This document shows positions 23,901 through 34,752 of a stretch of 64,000 nucleotides of DNA, piece by piece. How positions within the stretch are numbered: position 1 is the first letter of the stretch; the number at the start of each line of letters is the position of its first letter. The position numbers and the translations under genes are program-made. Below the pieces are notes generated by a model that saw only the letters and a program-made list of their open reading frames with translations, did not search any database and was not told the DNA's origin. The stretch is from Norana najaformis (lineage: Eukaryota; Annelida; Clitellata; Crassiclitellata; Hormogastridae), in NCBI GenBank assembly GCA_964023275.1, contig OZ029921.1, positions 4,120,955-4,184,954 on the forward strand, written 5' to 3'.

Positions 23901-26900
23901 TTCATGAGCCTCTCGTCCTCTCTGCCATTGGCCTCACCCGTCGTCTTATGCAGGAGAATCAACAGCGATCGAGATGTGTGCAGAGGACGAGTCGAATCCG
24001 ATTGTAAAGGGTTTTATTCGACGCCGGACCCTGCAATCATTGCCCCTTCAACGTACGCTGTAATAGGAGTGTCACGATAATTAACTGCTTCAGATCGGCC
24101 GATTGCAAATGGCGCGCCGTATTTGCCGAGGCATTGTTAGCGGAAATTTAGCGCAAACATGTCGACGGTCTTGGAGACGCTGCTTAGAAGTCGGGCACTA
24201 AGTACCAAGCGTCGTCAATGGCCAATATCTTCTTTTGTCGTTTTGTTGGAAGGATCTAATATAATCAAATCAAATCACCAACCTACCCTACCCCTTTGTC
24301 GACCCCCGATGTTCGTGCAAATCTTATCTTGTCTTATCTCATCTTATCTCATCTCATCGCATTCTATCCTATCCTATCCTATCTTATCCCATCCTACCAT
24401 TCCCTATCCTATCCTATATCATCTCATCTTATCTCATCTCACCTCATCTTATCTTATCTAACTCTAGTTCTAATCCAGTCTAATCTGAAGTAATCTATTC
24501 TTATCTTATTTAATCTGTTCTATTCTAATCTGATCTGACTGCATCTGATATATTTATTCTAATCTAGATTAATTCAGTCTTCAAATGAAAGTTTAATCGA
24601 GCGCAATCAAATCCATCCCAACCCTGAACACGCCATTTTAAGAGGAAATTAAGCTTTTAAGCGGATGTTAAGAAATGAAATCTAATTGCAATGTTTTTAA
24701 TCCGCATGAAATCTTCTGAGCAAGTTCACTTTAAATGTGTTATGTTATGTTGCTTGGGTTATGTTATTATGTTAATTACTTGATTTTATGCTATGTTATA
24801 TTACTCTATGTTATGCTATGCTATGTTATGTTACTCTATGTTAATTAGTTTATTTCATGCTATGTTATGTTATGCTATGTTATGTCATGCTATGTTATGT
24901 TACGCTATGTTATGCTATGCTATGTTATGCTATATTATGTTATGCTATGTTATGTTACGCTGTGTTATGTAATGCAATGTTATGTTGCCTTATGTTATGT
25001 TACGCTATCTTATGCTACGATATGTTATGTTATTTTATGTCATCTTATGTTATGCTGCCGCAATCCAACTTGACTCAATCCGATCCAATCCAACGTAATC
25101 CCATCGACCCAATCCAATCTAATCAAATCCTTCGTCTCCTCCTTCTAGATCTGCGGCTGGTCGATTCTTGGACTGGGCGTCTGGCTACGAATCAACCGGG
25201 ACTCCCTCGTCTTCGCCCATCTCCTGACCGCCCCCCGTCGATCCCTGGACGACTCAGCGGCGGCCCTTGGTGCCGAGCCGGGCGATAAGGAAGGGACGGA
25301 GACGATGGCGACGACCTTCGACTCTGTCGCCTTCTGTCTGATCGGCGTCGGTGGATTCCTGGCTGCCATGAGCTTCCTCGGCTGCTGCGGGGCCTGCGAG
25401 GAAAGCGTCTGTTTCCTGGGGTTTGTAAGTACACTTCTCATCTGTTTTGCTCTGTTCTGTTCTGTTCTGTTCTATTCTGTTCTATTCTGTTCTATTCTAT
25501 TCCGTTCCATTCTATTCCACTCCTTTCCATTCAATTCTATTCCACTCCATTTTATTGCATTCCATTCTAATCCATTCTATTCTGTTTCTTTTTATTCTAA
25601 TCCATTCTATTATATTCTATTCTATTCTAATCCGTTCCAGTATATTCCATTCCATTCTAACCCATTTCATTCTAATCGATTTCATTCTAATCTATTCCTT
25701 TATATTCTATTCTTGTCCATTTCATTCTATCCCATTTCATTCTAATCCATTCCATTCCATTCTAATCCATTCCATTCTATTTCATTTCATTCTATACCCT
25801 AGCATAACATATCCGTACCTTAACATTAGCATTATCTTTATTCACATTTGTTAACCCTTTCCCAGCCATACATCACCTGACCTCAACTCTCCTTTTTTTA
25901 CCTCACTTCATTTTTCCTTACTTTATCTCACCTCATCTCGTCTCTCCTTACCTTACTTTATTTGATTTTATGCTATGCTATTTTACGTTTTACACCTTTC
26001 CTTACTTTACCTCGCCTTACCTAATCTCACCTTACATAATCGCACCTTACCTTACCTCACCTTACCTAATCTCACCTTACCTAATCGCACCTTACCTTAC
26101 CTCATCTCACTGTACACCTGACCTTACCTTACCTTGCTTCAACCTTACCTCGCCTCACCTGTCCTTACCATGCCTTGCCTCGCCTCACCTCCATGCATCA
26201 GAAACTGACGAACTGCCCCAATTTGAGCATCAGTCCCATTTCCCGTCGCAGCTAAAGACGAGGTCTTGGAAAGGCCGCTGCTATCTGGAAGCAGCAGGCA
26301 TCAATAAATTCTCATTGGCCGTCTGCAGTCATTCCAAGACTGGGTCATCTATCGGCGGCTAAGTGCCACCAACAGCCATCTGGCTAATTGGCTGTTAGCC
26401 ATAAATCGCATAAGCGGGCTTTAGCGAGGAGGTGGAAGAACAGGAGGAGGAGGAGGAAGAAAAGCCGAAGAAAGAGGAGGCGGAGAATGAGGAGATGGAG
26501 AATAGAAGGAGAATGAGGATAGGAGAGTAGAAGAAGAAGAAGATTCAGAGGAGGATGAAGAAGAGGAGGAGAAGGAGGTGGGGAGTGAGGAAGCAGATGA
26601 GGAGAACCAGAGAACTTGGAAATTTGGAAGAGAGTGAAGTAGAAAACGATAAGGAGAAGTCGGAGGAAAACGATGTGGCGGAGTGTGAAGAAGAAGAAGA
26701 AGAAGAGGAGGAGGAGGAGGAGAAGGACGATCAGAAAGAGGAGGAATAGGACTATGAGGTAGAGGAGTTTGGAAAGAGGAGGATGAAGATGACAACGAGG
26801 AGGATACATAGAAGGAGGAGGGACAGAGAGGAAGGAAAAGAGAAAAAAGGAGGAGAAAGAGGAGGATGGGGATAAAACGAAGATAGGAGGATGGGAGGAA

Positions 26901-29900
26901 GACAAGGCGGAGAAGGAGGAGGATGAGGAAGTGACTCCCCACTGGCAACCGATAAGCATTTCGGATGACCAAACAGACCGTTGTCCTGGTAAGCTTTATA
27001 TCCGTCTAAGACTTTGCCAGCGAACGAGGTAATAATGACTTCCGCCGGAATGATATTCCATCCGCATGTTGGTTTCCCTGTCCCTCCGGAAATTCGGTCA
27101 CATAATCCGAGAAATGGTCGGCATCAGGGTGAATATGGAATGAGATAATTGCCAAGAAATTCATTCCACAAAGAAGGTAGATTTATAAGATTTATATAGC
27201 GCACTGTCTCGACGCCTTATAACCGGTAGTCGTAAGAATTTAAGCAGTGCTTTTGAAGACTTCTTAAAGACATCAAATGAAACGCCGCAAGAAATTGAAG
27301 AACATTTCTAGAAAAGCATTAGTCAATTAGGTATTGCCGGTATAGTGGATGATGCGTCGGTTTTTTAGCTCTGTGTCCTGGGTTTAATTTCACAATGCGT
27401 TGTAAACATTTAAAATTCTTGGCCGAACCTACGTAAACAGGATAAAATGTCTTGCTTTTGGTTTAGTACACGCTCTTGACTTCAATGGTCATCACCGGAG
27501 AAATTGTCTGCGTTTCATTCTCTTCAACTTTTGTCAACCAGGTGACTGTCATAATTCGCTCATTTCTTCGCTCTTTCAGTAGTCAGTTGCATCTCTGATA
27601 TATTGATTGATTGATTGATTTGTTGGCTGGTTGCCTAACTGGCTGGCTGGCTGATTATTTCAGTTCGTGCGATCATTCATTCATTCGTCCTTTGAATGGA
27701 TTAGAATAGAATAGAATGGAATAGAATGGAATGGATTAGAGTGGAATGGAATAGAATGAAATGTATTAGAGTAAAATGGAATAGATTGGAATGGAATAGA
27801 ATGGAATTGAATTGAATGGAATTGAATAGAATGGAATGCTATAGTATGGAATGGAATAGAATAGAGTGGAATGGAGTAGAATGGAGTAGAATAGAATGGA
27901 ATGGATAAGGATGGAATGGAATATAATCGAATGGATTAGAATGGAATGAAATTGAATAGTTCGTTCATTCGTTCATTCATTTCGAATGGTTTTACTAATT
28001 TCTTAGATATCCGCAAAGCTTCTGACAAACATGCACAGTCAGCTGCACACGGAATACAACTACACGGCTAAGAAGACCATGAACACGATGTCGGAAGCCT
28101 ATAAAGTGACCCTGGCTTGGGATACACTCCAGACCCAGGTTTCCATTTTTACATAAGTTTCCACTTCCGTGGCATAGCGGCAGACTGCGATTTTGGCGAC
28201 GGTGGACGAAAAACATCTGGGCTGAATATCTACTTGGATATCTAGTCGGATTATTATCTAGTTAAATATCTAGTAGGATATCTAATTGGATAATTATCTA
28301 GTTGAATATACAGTTGGATATCTAATTGGATAATTATCTAGTTGACTGTCTAGTTGGATATCTAACTGATTATCTAATTGGATATCTACTTGGGCATCTA
28401 ATTGGATATTTAGTTGGATATCTAATTGGATAACTATCTATATCGAGTTGGAAATCTATTTGGTTATCTAACTTGGTTGCTAATTGGCTATCTAGTTAAA
28501 TGCCCAATGAGATGTAAAATTTTATACACAGTTAAATATCAGTTAGACAATAAATTGGATACAAGTAGATGTTTAGTGTGGCTATCTAATGGGATAGGTT
28601 TTAATTTCAGATGTGACATAAAATTTAATATCTACTTGGATATCCAATTGGACATCTTTTTCAATATCAAGTTTGATATCTAGCCGGAGATATCGTCGGA
28701 TACAGAGTCGATTGTATAGTTGAAAATTTGGCTGGCTACTGATCAACACTGTCAAATGCTTCTCTGGAATCTGTCTTTTCAGCTGCACTGCTGCGGTGCC
28801 CTGGGACCTCGCGACTACATCCACAGTTCCTGGTATAACCACACACAAGACTCCACTGGTTTCTTTGTTCCTCCTTCCTGCTGTCGTCTTCTGAATGACG
28901 ATCCAAGGAAACCAGTTGTGGTCAACGAGAACCTTTGCCAGATGGAAGCCATCCTAGTCGGGCGAACTGACCAACCCATCACACAAGTACACGTCCAGGT
29001 TAGGTCTTTACAGATGTAAAACGTGCAGCATAGGCAAATGAATTAGCGAACGAATCGTAATCGTGAACTCGAGCTTTCTACAGCGCCCAACGAAAGCTAA
29101 GACGCGGGAACCAGCTTATTCACAGGTGCTCAGTCAAAACAAAATCGATAGGTAAGAAGGATTTAGTTCCAGGTCAAGATCCAAGAGTCAGGCAAGCAGG
29201 CAGTCAGACGGTTATGTTTACGGTGGGTGGTGTTTGGAATTGAATAGCTGAACAAATGGACGTCCAAAGAGCGAATGAACGCATGAATGAACGAACGAAC
29301 GAACGAATGAACAATCATGTACAGTAGGAACCTTTGATATTTTCCATTTTTGTTTCGTTTTAGGGATGCTACCGAAAGATATTAGAATTATTTAACAGCT
29401 ATCAGAACTTCGCACTGAGGTCGTTGATTATAACCATTCTTTCCCAGGTAAGACCAATTTTTTTCTCTGTGCTTTTAACTAAGATATATATGTAATGTAT
29501 AATAATCATATAATTTTTATGTAATTTATAATAGTTTCGTAACTTCCAAAGCCAAAGAAAAGATGGGTATCCGAAATCATCATCGTTGATACGAGGACAT
29601 GTCCTCTGACAGTCAACTTAGTGCCAAGGACTTGTCCTCTGGCATTGAAGTAAGGACACGTTCTCTGGCAGCCATTCCGTAGTGAGGACTGAGGATATGT
29701 TTTCTGGCAGCCAATGCGATAACGAGTCAATGTCCCCTTGCAAACAACGTCATAACGAGGTCATATTAACCCTTAACGAGGCCACGGACTCTGAGGGGTG
29801 ACGTCATTACGAGGCCATGTCCTATGGGGGTAACTTCATAACGAGGCCATGTCCTCTGGCAGGCAACTGAACGATTGCGAGGTCATCGGGTGCTGACATG

Positions 29901-30677
29901 ACACGAGAAATCACTTCGAATCACAATCAATGAATCGGACTTCGCAAAGGAAAGACAACGATTGTCAAAAGCACGAGGGGGAAAGGGAGGAGGGAGAGGA
30001 AGGAAGAGGAAGAGGAGGAGGAAGAACAGCAGGAAGGGGAGGTATCGATCCATCGTTTGGTTGAAACTGCAGGTACACACGAAATGAATAACGATATGAG
30101 ATCTAAAAATACCCGATGAATAGACTAATAAATGATAGGATGAACGTAGGAACTAACAAACTAATGAATTAACTAGTTGACGAACGAAGAATGAACGTAT
30201 GAACGAATTAATAAAATAACTAACGAACAGATGAACAAATGAACTAACTAATGAACGACTGAACTAGCGGACTACTAAATGTATGCATGAGCTAATTAAC
30301 AGCATGATTTCATCAATAAATTAACCAATAATCGATCAATCAATCAATTAGCCTTCACACTATGCAATCAATCAATCAATCAACCAAACAGCCAACCAGG
30401 CAACTAATCAATCAGATAAAACATGCTCAGAAATTCAATCAGCGACAAAAGCCAATCACTTAATCGAATAATCGTAGGTGAATCGGCTAAAAATAACAAT
30501 AACATTTGCCAAATTACTGGCGTTAGCAAAACAATAACATTCCCATTGGCAGTAACCTGACTGTTAACGTGTACTCTAACATAGGTGATCAGCTTCGCCT
30601 GCTCGTGTTTTCTCATCGCTCGGATTCGCAAGAAACAGTCAGACTACTTATGCTACGACAACGATGATTACGAATGA
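18704..30677 (+). CDS. Tetraspanin, six-cysteine type, complete
   Basis: Tetraspanins are four-pass membrane organisers. Seven exons join in phase: 18704-18808, 25149-25424, 27467-27541, 28007-28138, 28783-28998, 29364-29447 and 30585-30677, giving 326 aa. Seen: a Cys-rich cytoplasmic N-terminus (six cysteines in the first 22 residues, likely palmitoylated); TM1 across the first junction; a rather long first loop; TM2 followed by CCGACEES; TM3 in a 75-bp exon, YTLLTSMVITGEIVCV, with a membrane Glu; a large loop with CCG (199-201), PSCC (227-230), C248 and GCY (269-271), giving six cysteines; two N-glycosylation sequons (NYT, NHT); TM4 across exons 6-7; and a short tail RIRKKQ...YDNDDYE. The ATG at 18704 precedes a classic tetraspanin start. 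The introns are repeat-filled. The family is certain; the subgroup is not. Confidence 0.93.
18815..19360. repeat. GACT tetranucleotide array after tetraspanin exon 1
   Basis: GACTGACT with GGCT, GACC and GCAG variants begins about 30 bp inside intron 1. Confidence 0.9.
19860..21085. repeat. GACA and GA microsatellite block in tetraspanin intron 1
   Basis: Degenerate AGACAGAG (19870-20260), an almost pure GACA run (20655-20795), then GATA and GA runs (20855-21085). The surrounding frames (TDRQTDRQ and the complement) are repeat translations. Confidence 0.9.
21373..21619 (+). repeat. About 41-bp tandem array
   Basis: Six copies, each with TCATTCTGAAAAATCT followed by GGCGCTACATAA and TTCTCTGTGT. 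The GCGCTACATAA core resembles the LINE/SINE tail motif GCGCTATATAA. Confidence 0.85.
22281..22476 (-). mobile_element. SINE family 1, minus copy in tetraspanin intron 1
   Basis: On the minus strand: GGGGCAGGGTAGCCAGCCGA head, AACGGGTTCAAGCC-like B-box region, body CTGTGTAGGGACCTTGAGC and tail ending in GGCGCTAAATAAG. Confidence 0.8.
22480..22690. repeat. CATA/CACA microsatellite
   Basis: Degenerate ACATACAC repeats, apparently marking the 5' truncation point of the LINE fragment that follows. Confidence 0.85.
22745..23058 (+). mobile_element. Truncated CR1/L2-like LINE: end of ORF and 3' UTR
   Basis: The frame ending at 22913 reads GPRLWNSLLSSVC, then SLMSFRSKLKTHLF, the stereotyped C-terminus of reverse transcriptase ORFs in CR1/L2-type LINEs (GPRLWNSLP..SL..F...LKTHLF). 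After the stop comes a 145-bp 3' UTR (TGGCTTCTGGTTTCTCTGAT through CCATCGACTGATGCC) ending GCGCTATATAAGCC and an ATTAGATTAG tail. The 3' UTR recurs at 34985 and 61925 on the minus strand. Confidence 0.75.
23256..23646 (+). mobile_element. SINE family 4, tRNA-like head plus 71-bp triplication
   Basis: The head TAGTCTAGTGGTTAGCAAGC is a good A box and GGTTCAAATCACC is a B box at tRNA-like spacing. Three tandem 71-bp units (starting near 23433, 23504 and 23575) follow, each with GAGAGTACTGACCAACCGC and ACGAAGTCGCTAACACG. Confidence 0.7.
24330..25060. repeat. ATCTC/TATCC and TATGTTATGC arrays before tetraspanin exon 2
   Basis: Degenerate pentamers ATCTC and TATCC (24330-24560), then ATGTTATGCT repeats (24735-25060). 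Open frames such as LCYVMLCYVM are repeat translations. Confidence 0.9.
25149..25424 (+). CDS. Tetraspanin exon 2 (TM1, small loop, TM2)
   Basis: The acceptor is CTCCTTCTAG and the donor is TTT then GTAAGT. It is 276 bp, phase 0 to 0. It encodes ICGWSILGLGVWLRI, the small loop, TM2 and the diagnostic FLGCCGACEES motif. Confidence 0.93.
25440..25790 (+). repeat. ATTCC/ATTCT array in tetraspanin intron 2
   Basis: Units TTCTATTCCATTCTAATCC. It is the reverse complement of the array at 27700-27965, on the other side of the TM3 exon. Confidence 0.9.
25900..26190. repeat. CCTTACCT array
   Basis: Degenerate ACCTTACCTCACC units, related to the arrays at 5261 and 6120. Confidence 0.85.
26420..26935. 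repeat. Polypurine GAGGAG/GAAGAA tract
   Basis: About 500 bp almost purely A/G on the plus strand and a candidate for triplex (H-DNA) folding. Long minus-strand frames (LLLLLLFF, SSSSS) are artefacts. Confidence 0.9.
27467..27541 (+). CDS. Tetraspanin exon 3 (TM3), cryptic 75-bp exon
   Basis: The acceptor is CTTTTGGTTTAG and the donor is CAG then GTGACT. It is exactly 75 bp, phase 0 to 0, the usual size of the tetraspanin TM3 exon. It encodes YTLLTSMVITGEIVCV then SFSSTFVNQ, with the conserved acidic residue. It lies where TM3 is needed and no other candidate exists between 25425 and 28006. Confidence 0.75.
27700..27965 (+). repeat. GGAAT/AGAAT array in tetraspanin intron 3
   Basis: GAATGGAATAGAATGGA-type units, complementary to 25440-25790. 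Confidence 0.9.
28007..28138 (+). CDS. Tetraspanin exon 4 (start of large loop)
   Basis: The acceptor is ATTTCTTAG and the donor is CAG then GTTTCC (weak). It has 44 codons, ISAKLLTNMHSQ to LAWDTLQTQ, with an NYT sequon. The other two frames contain stops. Confidence 0.85.
28225..28740. repeat. GGATATCTAATT-type array filling tetraspanin intron 4
   Basis: Degenerate units of TTGGATATCTAATTGGATA with palindromic GATATC cores. Confidence 0.8.
28783..28998 (+). CDS. Tetraspanin exon 5 (large loop with CCG and PSCC)
   Basis: The acceptor is CTGTCTTTTCAG and the donor is CAG then GTTAGG. It has 72 codons, starting LHCCGALGPRDY and including VPPSCCRLL and ENLC, the cysteine framework of the tetraspanin large extracellular loop. 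Confidence 0.95.
29046..29245 (+). mobile_element. Dispersed repeat family 3, plus copy
   Basis: TTCTACAGCGCCCAACGAAA, then ACCAGCTTATTCACAGG, GCTCAGTCAAAAC, CAGGTCAAGATCCAAGAGTC and GTGGTGTTTGG. It recurs at 35098, 44222, 45655 (minus), 53513 and 56665 (minus). No tRNA-like boxes or ORF were seen, so the class is unknown. Confidence 0.8.
29364..29447 (+). CDS. Tetraspanin exon 6 (last loop cysteine, start of TM4)
   Basis: The acceptor is TTCGTTTTAG and the donor is CAG then GTAAGA. It has 28 codons, GCYRKILELFNSYQNFALRS and the first half of TM4. This is the standard 84-bp tetraspanin exon. Confidence 0.92.
29590..29880. repeat. About 35-bp degenerate array in tetraspanin intron 6
   Basis: Units of CATAACGAGGCCATGTCCTC with CTGGCAG linkers, strongly diverged at the 5' end. 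Confidence 0.75.
30585..30677 (+). CDS. Tetraspanin exon 7 (end of TM4 and tail)
   Basis: The acceptor is CTAACATAG and the stop is TGA at 30675-30677. It encodes VISFACSCFLIARIRKKQ and an acidic, tyrosine-containing tail YDNDDYE. Confidence 0.88.
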   Translation: MISFACSCFLIARIRKKQSDYLCYDNDDYE

Positions 30678-31013
30678 CCAGCAACAACGACAATCATCAC
30701 TTTAGTCGGGATGTGCAACACCATTTCAGCTACAACGACATCGATGATAACAAATGATAATAATGCCTCTCAGTTTAACAGCTGACAGCTGCAGGCATGA
30801 AAGAAACAGAAACAAGATAGTACGACTAAGCAACAACGACAAATGATTAGTTTGCAACGACAAATAGATAGTTTGTACTTCGAACCGAACAAAGCTTATA
30901 GGCTTAGCCGGAACTTTGGACATCGACATAAACAAATGAGCTATATCAATTGGATTAGATTATTCACTTATCAGATTAGATTAATCGATGATTATAGCAG
31001 TAATGATTGAATT

Positions 31014-31019
31014 AATAAA
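31014..31019 (+). promoter_or_regulatory. Candidate poly(A) signal of the tetraspanin gene
   Basis: AATAAA lies about 340 bp after the tetraspanin stop. A second hexamer is at 31161-31166. Neither is confirmed by a clear downstream GU-rich element. Confidence 0.3.
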
Positions 31020-31727
31020 TGATTAGATTAATCAATGATTCGTGCAGATCGAGATGTAGTCTTCCAGTAGTGTGGTCAGAGCCCCATTAGACACCAATTG
31101 ATTTGTAAAAGAACTCAGTTATTGTGACCTACCGGCAGACACGTTTTCCTTTATCTCGGAAATAAATTCTTAGATGTGGTGTCTGCTGATAACAGAACAA
31201 AGTTTGGGTAGAACTCTCGTCGACAATTTGTTTGGTTATAATAGAATCACCGTGGCCTGCAGTAAGACAGCATTAAAATCTTTCATTTTAAGCAGACTTA
31301 CGCAATGTAATGTAATACATAATTTGCTTAGCGCCTTTTCAAGGTATCTACTCAAATGTTTCTGCCTCTTAAGCCAAAGTGACCGTTAATGGCCACCATA
31401 AAAGTGTAATGTATAGACCTAGTAGTGGTTTTGCACACAAATGTCTGATATCAACATATTTGAAAATGAGTATTAGCAGCAAATACGTGTTGTCTATAAC
31501 CATGTAGCTGATATTTACAGACATTGAATTGAATATTAACAGTAGTTACGTCGACTATTATTGCGTATCTGATATCAGCAGACAGTAAATGGAAATTTAT
31601 AGTAGACACCTGTATCAGGAATCGATTTCCAATGTAATCGCAGGCATCAAAATATCACACTTAATATCTTACATAAATATGAATGTTAATAGCAGGCAGT
31701 TGTTTTTGGTTACTATCTCATGTCTGG

Positions 31728-31751
31728 GATTATTATTATTATTATTATTAT

Positions 31752-31799
<48 letters not shown>

Positions 31800-31900
31800 C
31801 ACTACTACTACTACTACTATTACTACTACTACTATTATTATTATTATTATTTTATTTTTATTATTATTACTATTATTATTATTATTACTGTTATTGTTGC

Positions 31901-31972
<72 letters not shown>
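31728..31972. repeat. ATT/ACT trinucleotide array
   Basis: ATTATT blocks flank an ACTACT block of about 100 bp. Open in three frames only because it lacks stops. Confidence 0.95.
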
Positions 31973-32289
31973 CATTGCTAGTATCGGGTACTTGCGTTGA
32001 TAGAGGGAGATGCAGAGGCAGAGCTTCGAGGCTAAGCGTGGGATGTCATGCTTCGACTGTGAGCTGCGAGCGCTGGAGGCAAGAGAGAGGAGGAATCGCG
32101 GGATGCAGAGCCTGAAGAAGCAGCAGCAGCATTGTCAAGCAGGGAAACAAGAGTGGCGTGAGCGTGTCTAATTGTATGATCGTCGAGTAATGATGCGATC
32201 GAGAGAGGGAGATCACAGACTCCTTTTAAGTCGACCATTTCGCCCACAGCAACGCAAGACGATTTGCAGTCATTCGCTTCTGCGACTCA

Positions 32290-32745
32290 GATTAGGAAAC
32301 GCAGATTGGTGAGGCGTAGGTTGGTGGCTAGCAGGGTGCGTGGGTGAGTTGGGTGGTGAGCAGGGTGCGTGGGCGAGTTGGGTGGGGAGTTGGGTGGAGA
32401 AGTTGGGTGGGTGAGTTGGGTGGGTGAGTTGGGTGGGATAGTAGGTGGCTGGTTGGGCGACTGGATTGGTGGGTGACTGAGTGGGTGGATGGAGAGATGT
32501 GTGTGTGTGGTTGGGTAGTTGGGTCGCAAAGTTGGATGGTTGGTGGATGACTTGGTGAGTGGATGAGTGTGGGGTGGCTGGATGGGTTGCTAGGTAGGAA
32601 GCAGGGTGGTTAGGGGCTCGGTGGGTGACTGAGTCGTTGGGTACGTAGCTTGGTTGGCGGGTGGCTGGGTGGGTGACTGAGTGGGTGGCAGTGTGGATGT
32701 GTGGTGGGGTTGGTGATTGGGTGATCGGGTGGCTTAGTTGTGGGG
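32290..32745. repeat. GGGTTGGTGG-type array
   Basis: Degenerate G/T-rich units (GTGGGTGAGTTGGGTGG). G-run density suggests possible G-quadruplexes on the plus strand. Confidence 0.8.
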
Positions 32746-34609
32746 CAACAGCCTTTGGTCAAGTTTAGACTAATGTTGTAACTGTGTTGCATTTTATTGT
32801 AATGAGTTGTTCGGTGTTGTCTTGTGTTGTATTGACAACGATGACGACGACGACGACGATGGTGATGATGATGAAGAAGAAGAAGAAGAAGAAGAAGAAG
32901 AAGAAGAAGAAGAAGAAGATGATGATGATGATGATGTGAAACTGAAGCCGTTTATCGATTAACCAACAATTTTTGATCACACGATGCAACCTAAAGCATG
33001 CTGTTATCAATAGAAATACCCCAAAAATGTCAAAGTTCCAATAATGATGAAAACTTGCAAAAACACTGAAATAATTGTAATTGTGATCGCAAACTTGTTT
33101 GGCGCCACTTCAAGAGAAACTCATCACAGGCATTCCCGACCTGACGACAACACGAAAACACGATCGAACAGCGCCTACGGAAAAGAGACAAAGAGAAACA
33201 AGGCAACTCAATTCGCCGGTTGCTAGGCAGCACGAAGAAATCCACAGTCAAGGATGAAGGAGATCAAGACGCATAACCCCCTAAGATAAGATGAACCGTA
33301 GCCCGCAAGACAATTCCGCATAAACACTGAAATCTTAATTGTATTGTTTTGTATTGTATTTGATAACTTATATAGCGCTACTTACAGAACAAACTACTCA
33401 GAGGCTCTTCCAGCATGAGAGCCCCTGGAAAATAAGAGCGTCTTTAAACAACGAGCTGACTGAGCTCTATCACAAACAGTGACCCCTGCACGAAACGATA
33501 GCGGAAGTCCATTCCATAGAGATGGGCCAACAACAGCAAATATATCACGTGAAATCGACACGGAATCATAATTACATAAACGTCACAGACTGGAATTTTT
33601 ATGAGTGACGACGTCATCCATTCTGTAGCAATCGATCTCTCTCTGTCGAATGCAAGGCCCCGACAGAAGTACACGGAATATTTTTGTTACTTGCTCGGAA
33701 AGCTGGTCGAGAATTTTAAAAGCCAGCCATGGATGAGTGCAGGTTAGAATGAAACGCATAGGATTCTGTTCCAATAGTTACTTCTGTTCAACTGTTTCAG
33801 TTATCGTGGTTTTAGGTAAAGCTTTGTCACTATCGATGGTTGATGCTAAGGACTTTCTCGTGCTGGGCCGAGTCACACGGAGCCAATCTATTATCTTAAG
33901 TTTTCAAACAAGATTAGAATTTAAATTGGATTAGAATTTATAGTAGATTAGAATTCATATTAAAAGTTAAAATACAATAGATTAGATTAGATTATTGGCA
34001 CTATTTGGAAACAGCAGATAATGACCCAGAATACAGAATAGTCACATAGGTAAATATCCTCTGTCTTGTCAAAAAGAATAATATTGTAATCTTGTAATAG
34101 CTTGTAGGCCTAATGTGACTGACATTCTATTTTTGCCACACAATTGATGCCAGTAAGTGTTCAGTTATGTTATACTGTAACACGTAGCTCGCCATCCGAT
34201 GCCATGTGATGTAAAACTATACTATGCTATGATATGCTATGCTTTGTTGTGCAATATCATGAAACTGTTGCTACTACACCTAGGAATTCTCCTTTGGATT
34301 TCAAATGCCATGCGATGTGATGTTAAACTTTGTTATACTAAGCTATGCTATATTATACTATGCTATGTTTTGCAATGTAGCATTAATAAAAACTAGATTA
34401 CAACTGCTATGACCGCCCGCTCCATGGGTTTCTAATGCAACGTAATGTAATGTGAAACTATGCTATGTAATGCTGTATTGTGCTGCCAGCGTTCAATTTG
34501 TCTCTGTAATCCGTTGCTCGCCTGTATACGGTGTTATTTTTCAAAGTTTTATTACACTGGTGTTATTACCTGTTGTTGTTTCAGGATTCCTCGAGTGGAA
34601 CACTGCACC

Positions 34610-34752
34610 ATGTCCCCCACTGGCATGCCCAGGGGGGTCAGCGTTACCCCCGTTCAAGAAACCCTCGCCAGCATCCCGGACAAGCCGATGGCCACCTGTC
34701 TTCCAAGTGTCGCGAAGCTCTGCCACCCGGGCAACTACTTTAACCCCGCAAA
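34610..34752 (+). CDS. Tektin exon 1 (N-terminal head)
   Basis: It runs from ATG (CACCATG context) to a donor GCAAA then GTAAGG, ending in phase 2. The head reads [20 protein letters not shown] and on to [20 protein letters not shown] acceptor at 34584 suggests a 5' UTR intron lies upstream. Confidence 0.8.

Larger units (their letters stand above)
30678..34609. other. Intergenic region, tetraspanin to tektin
   Basis: No gene recognised. It holds an ATT/ACT array (31728-31972), GGGTTGGTGG repeats (32290-32745), a GAC/GAA/GAT run (32835-32935), a TATAGCGCTACTTAC repeat tail near 33370 and TATGCTATGC repeats (34195-34480). Confidence 0.5.

Noticed and set aside
27700-27965. Human-like satellite II/III (GGAAT)
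   Set aside because: Only a short degenerate GGAAT/AGAAT intronic array; the pentamer alone does not show relation to vertebrate satellites.
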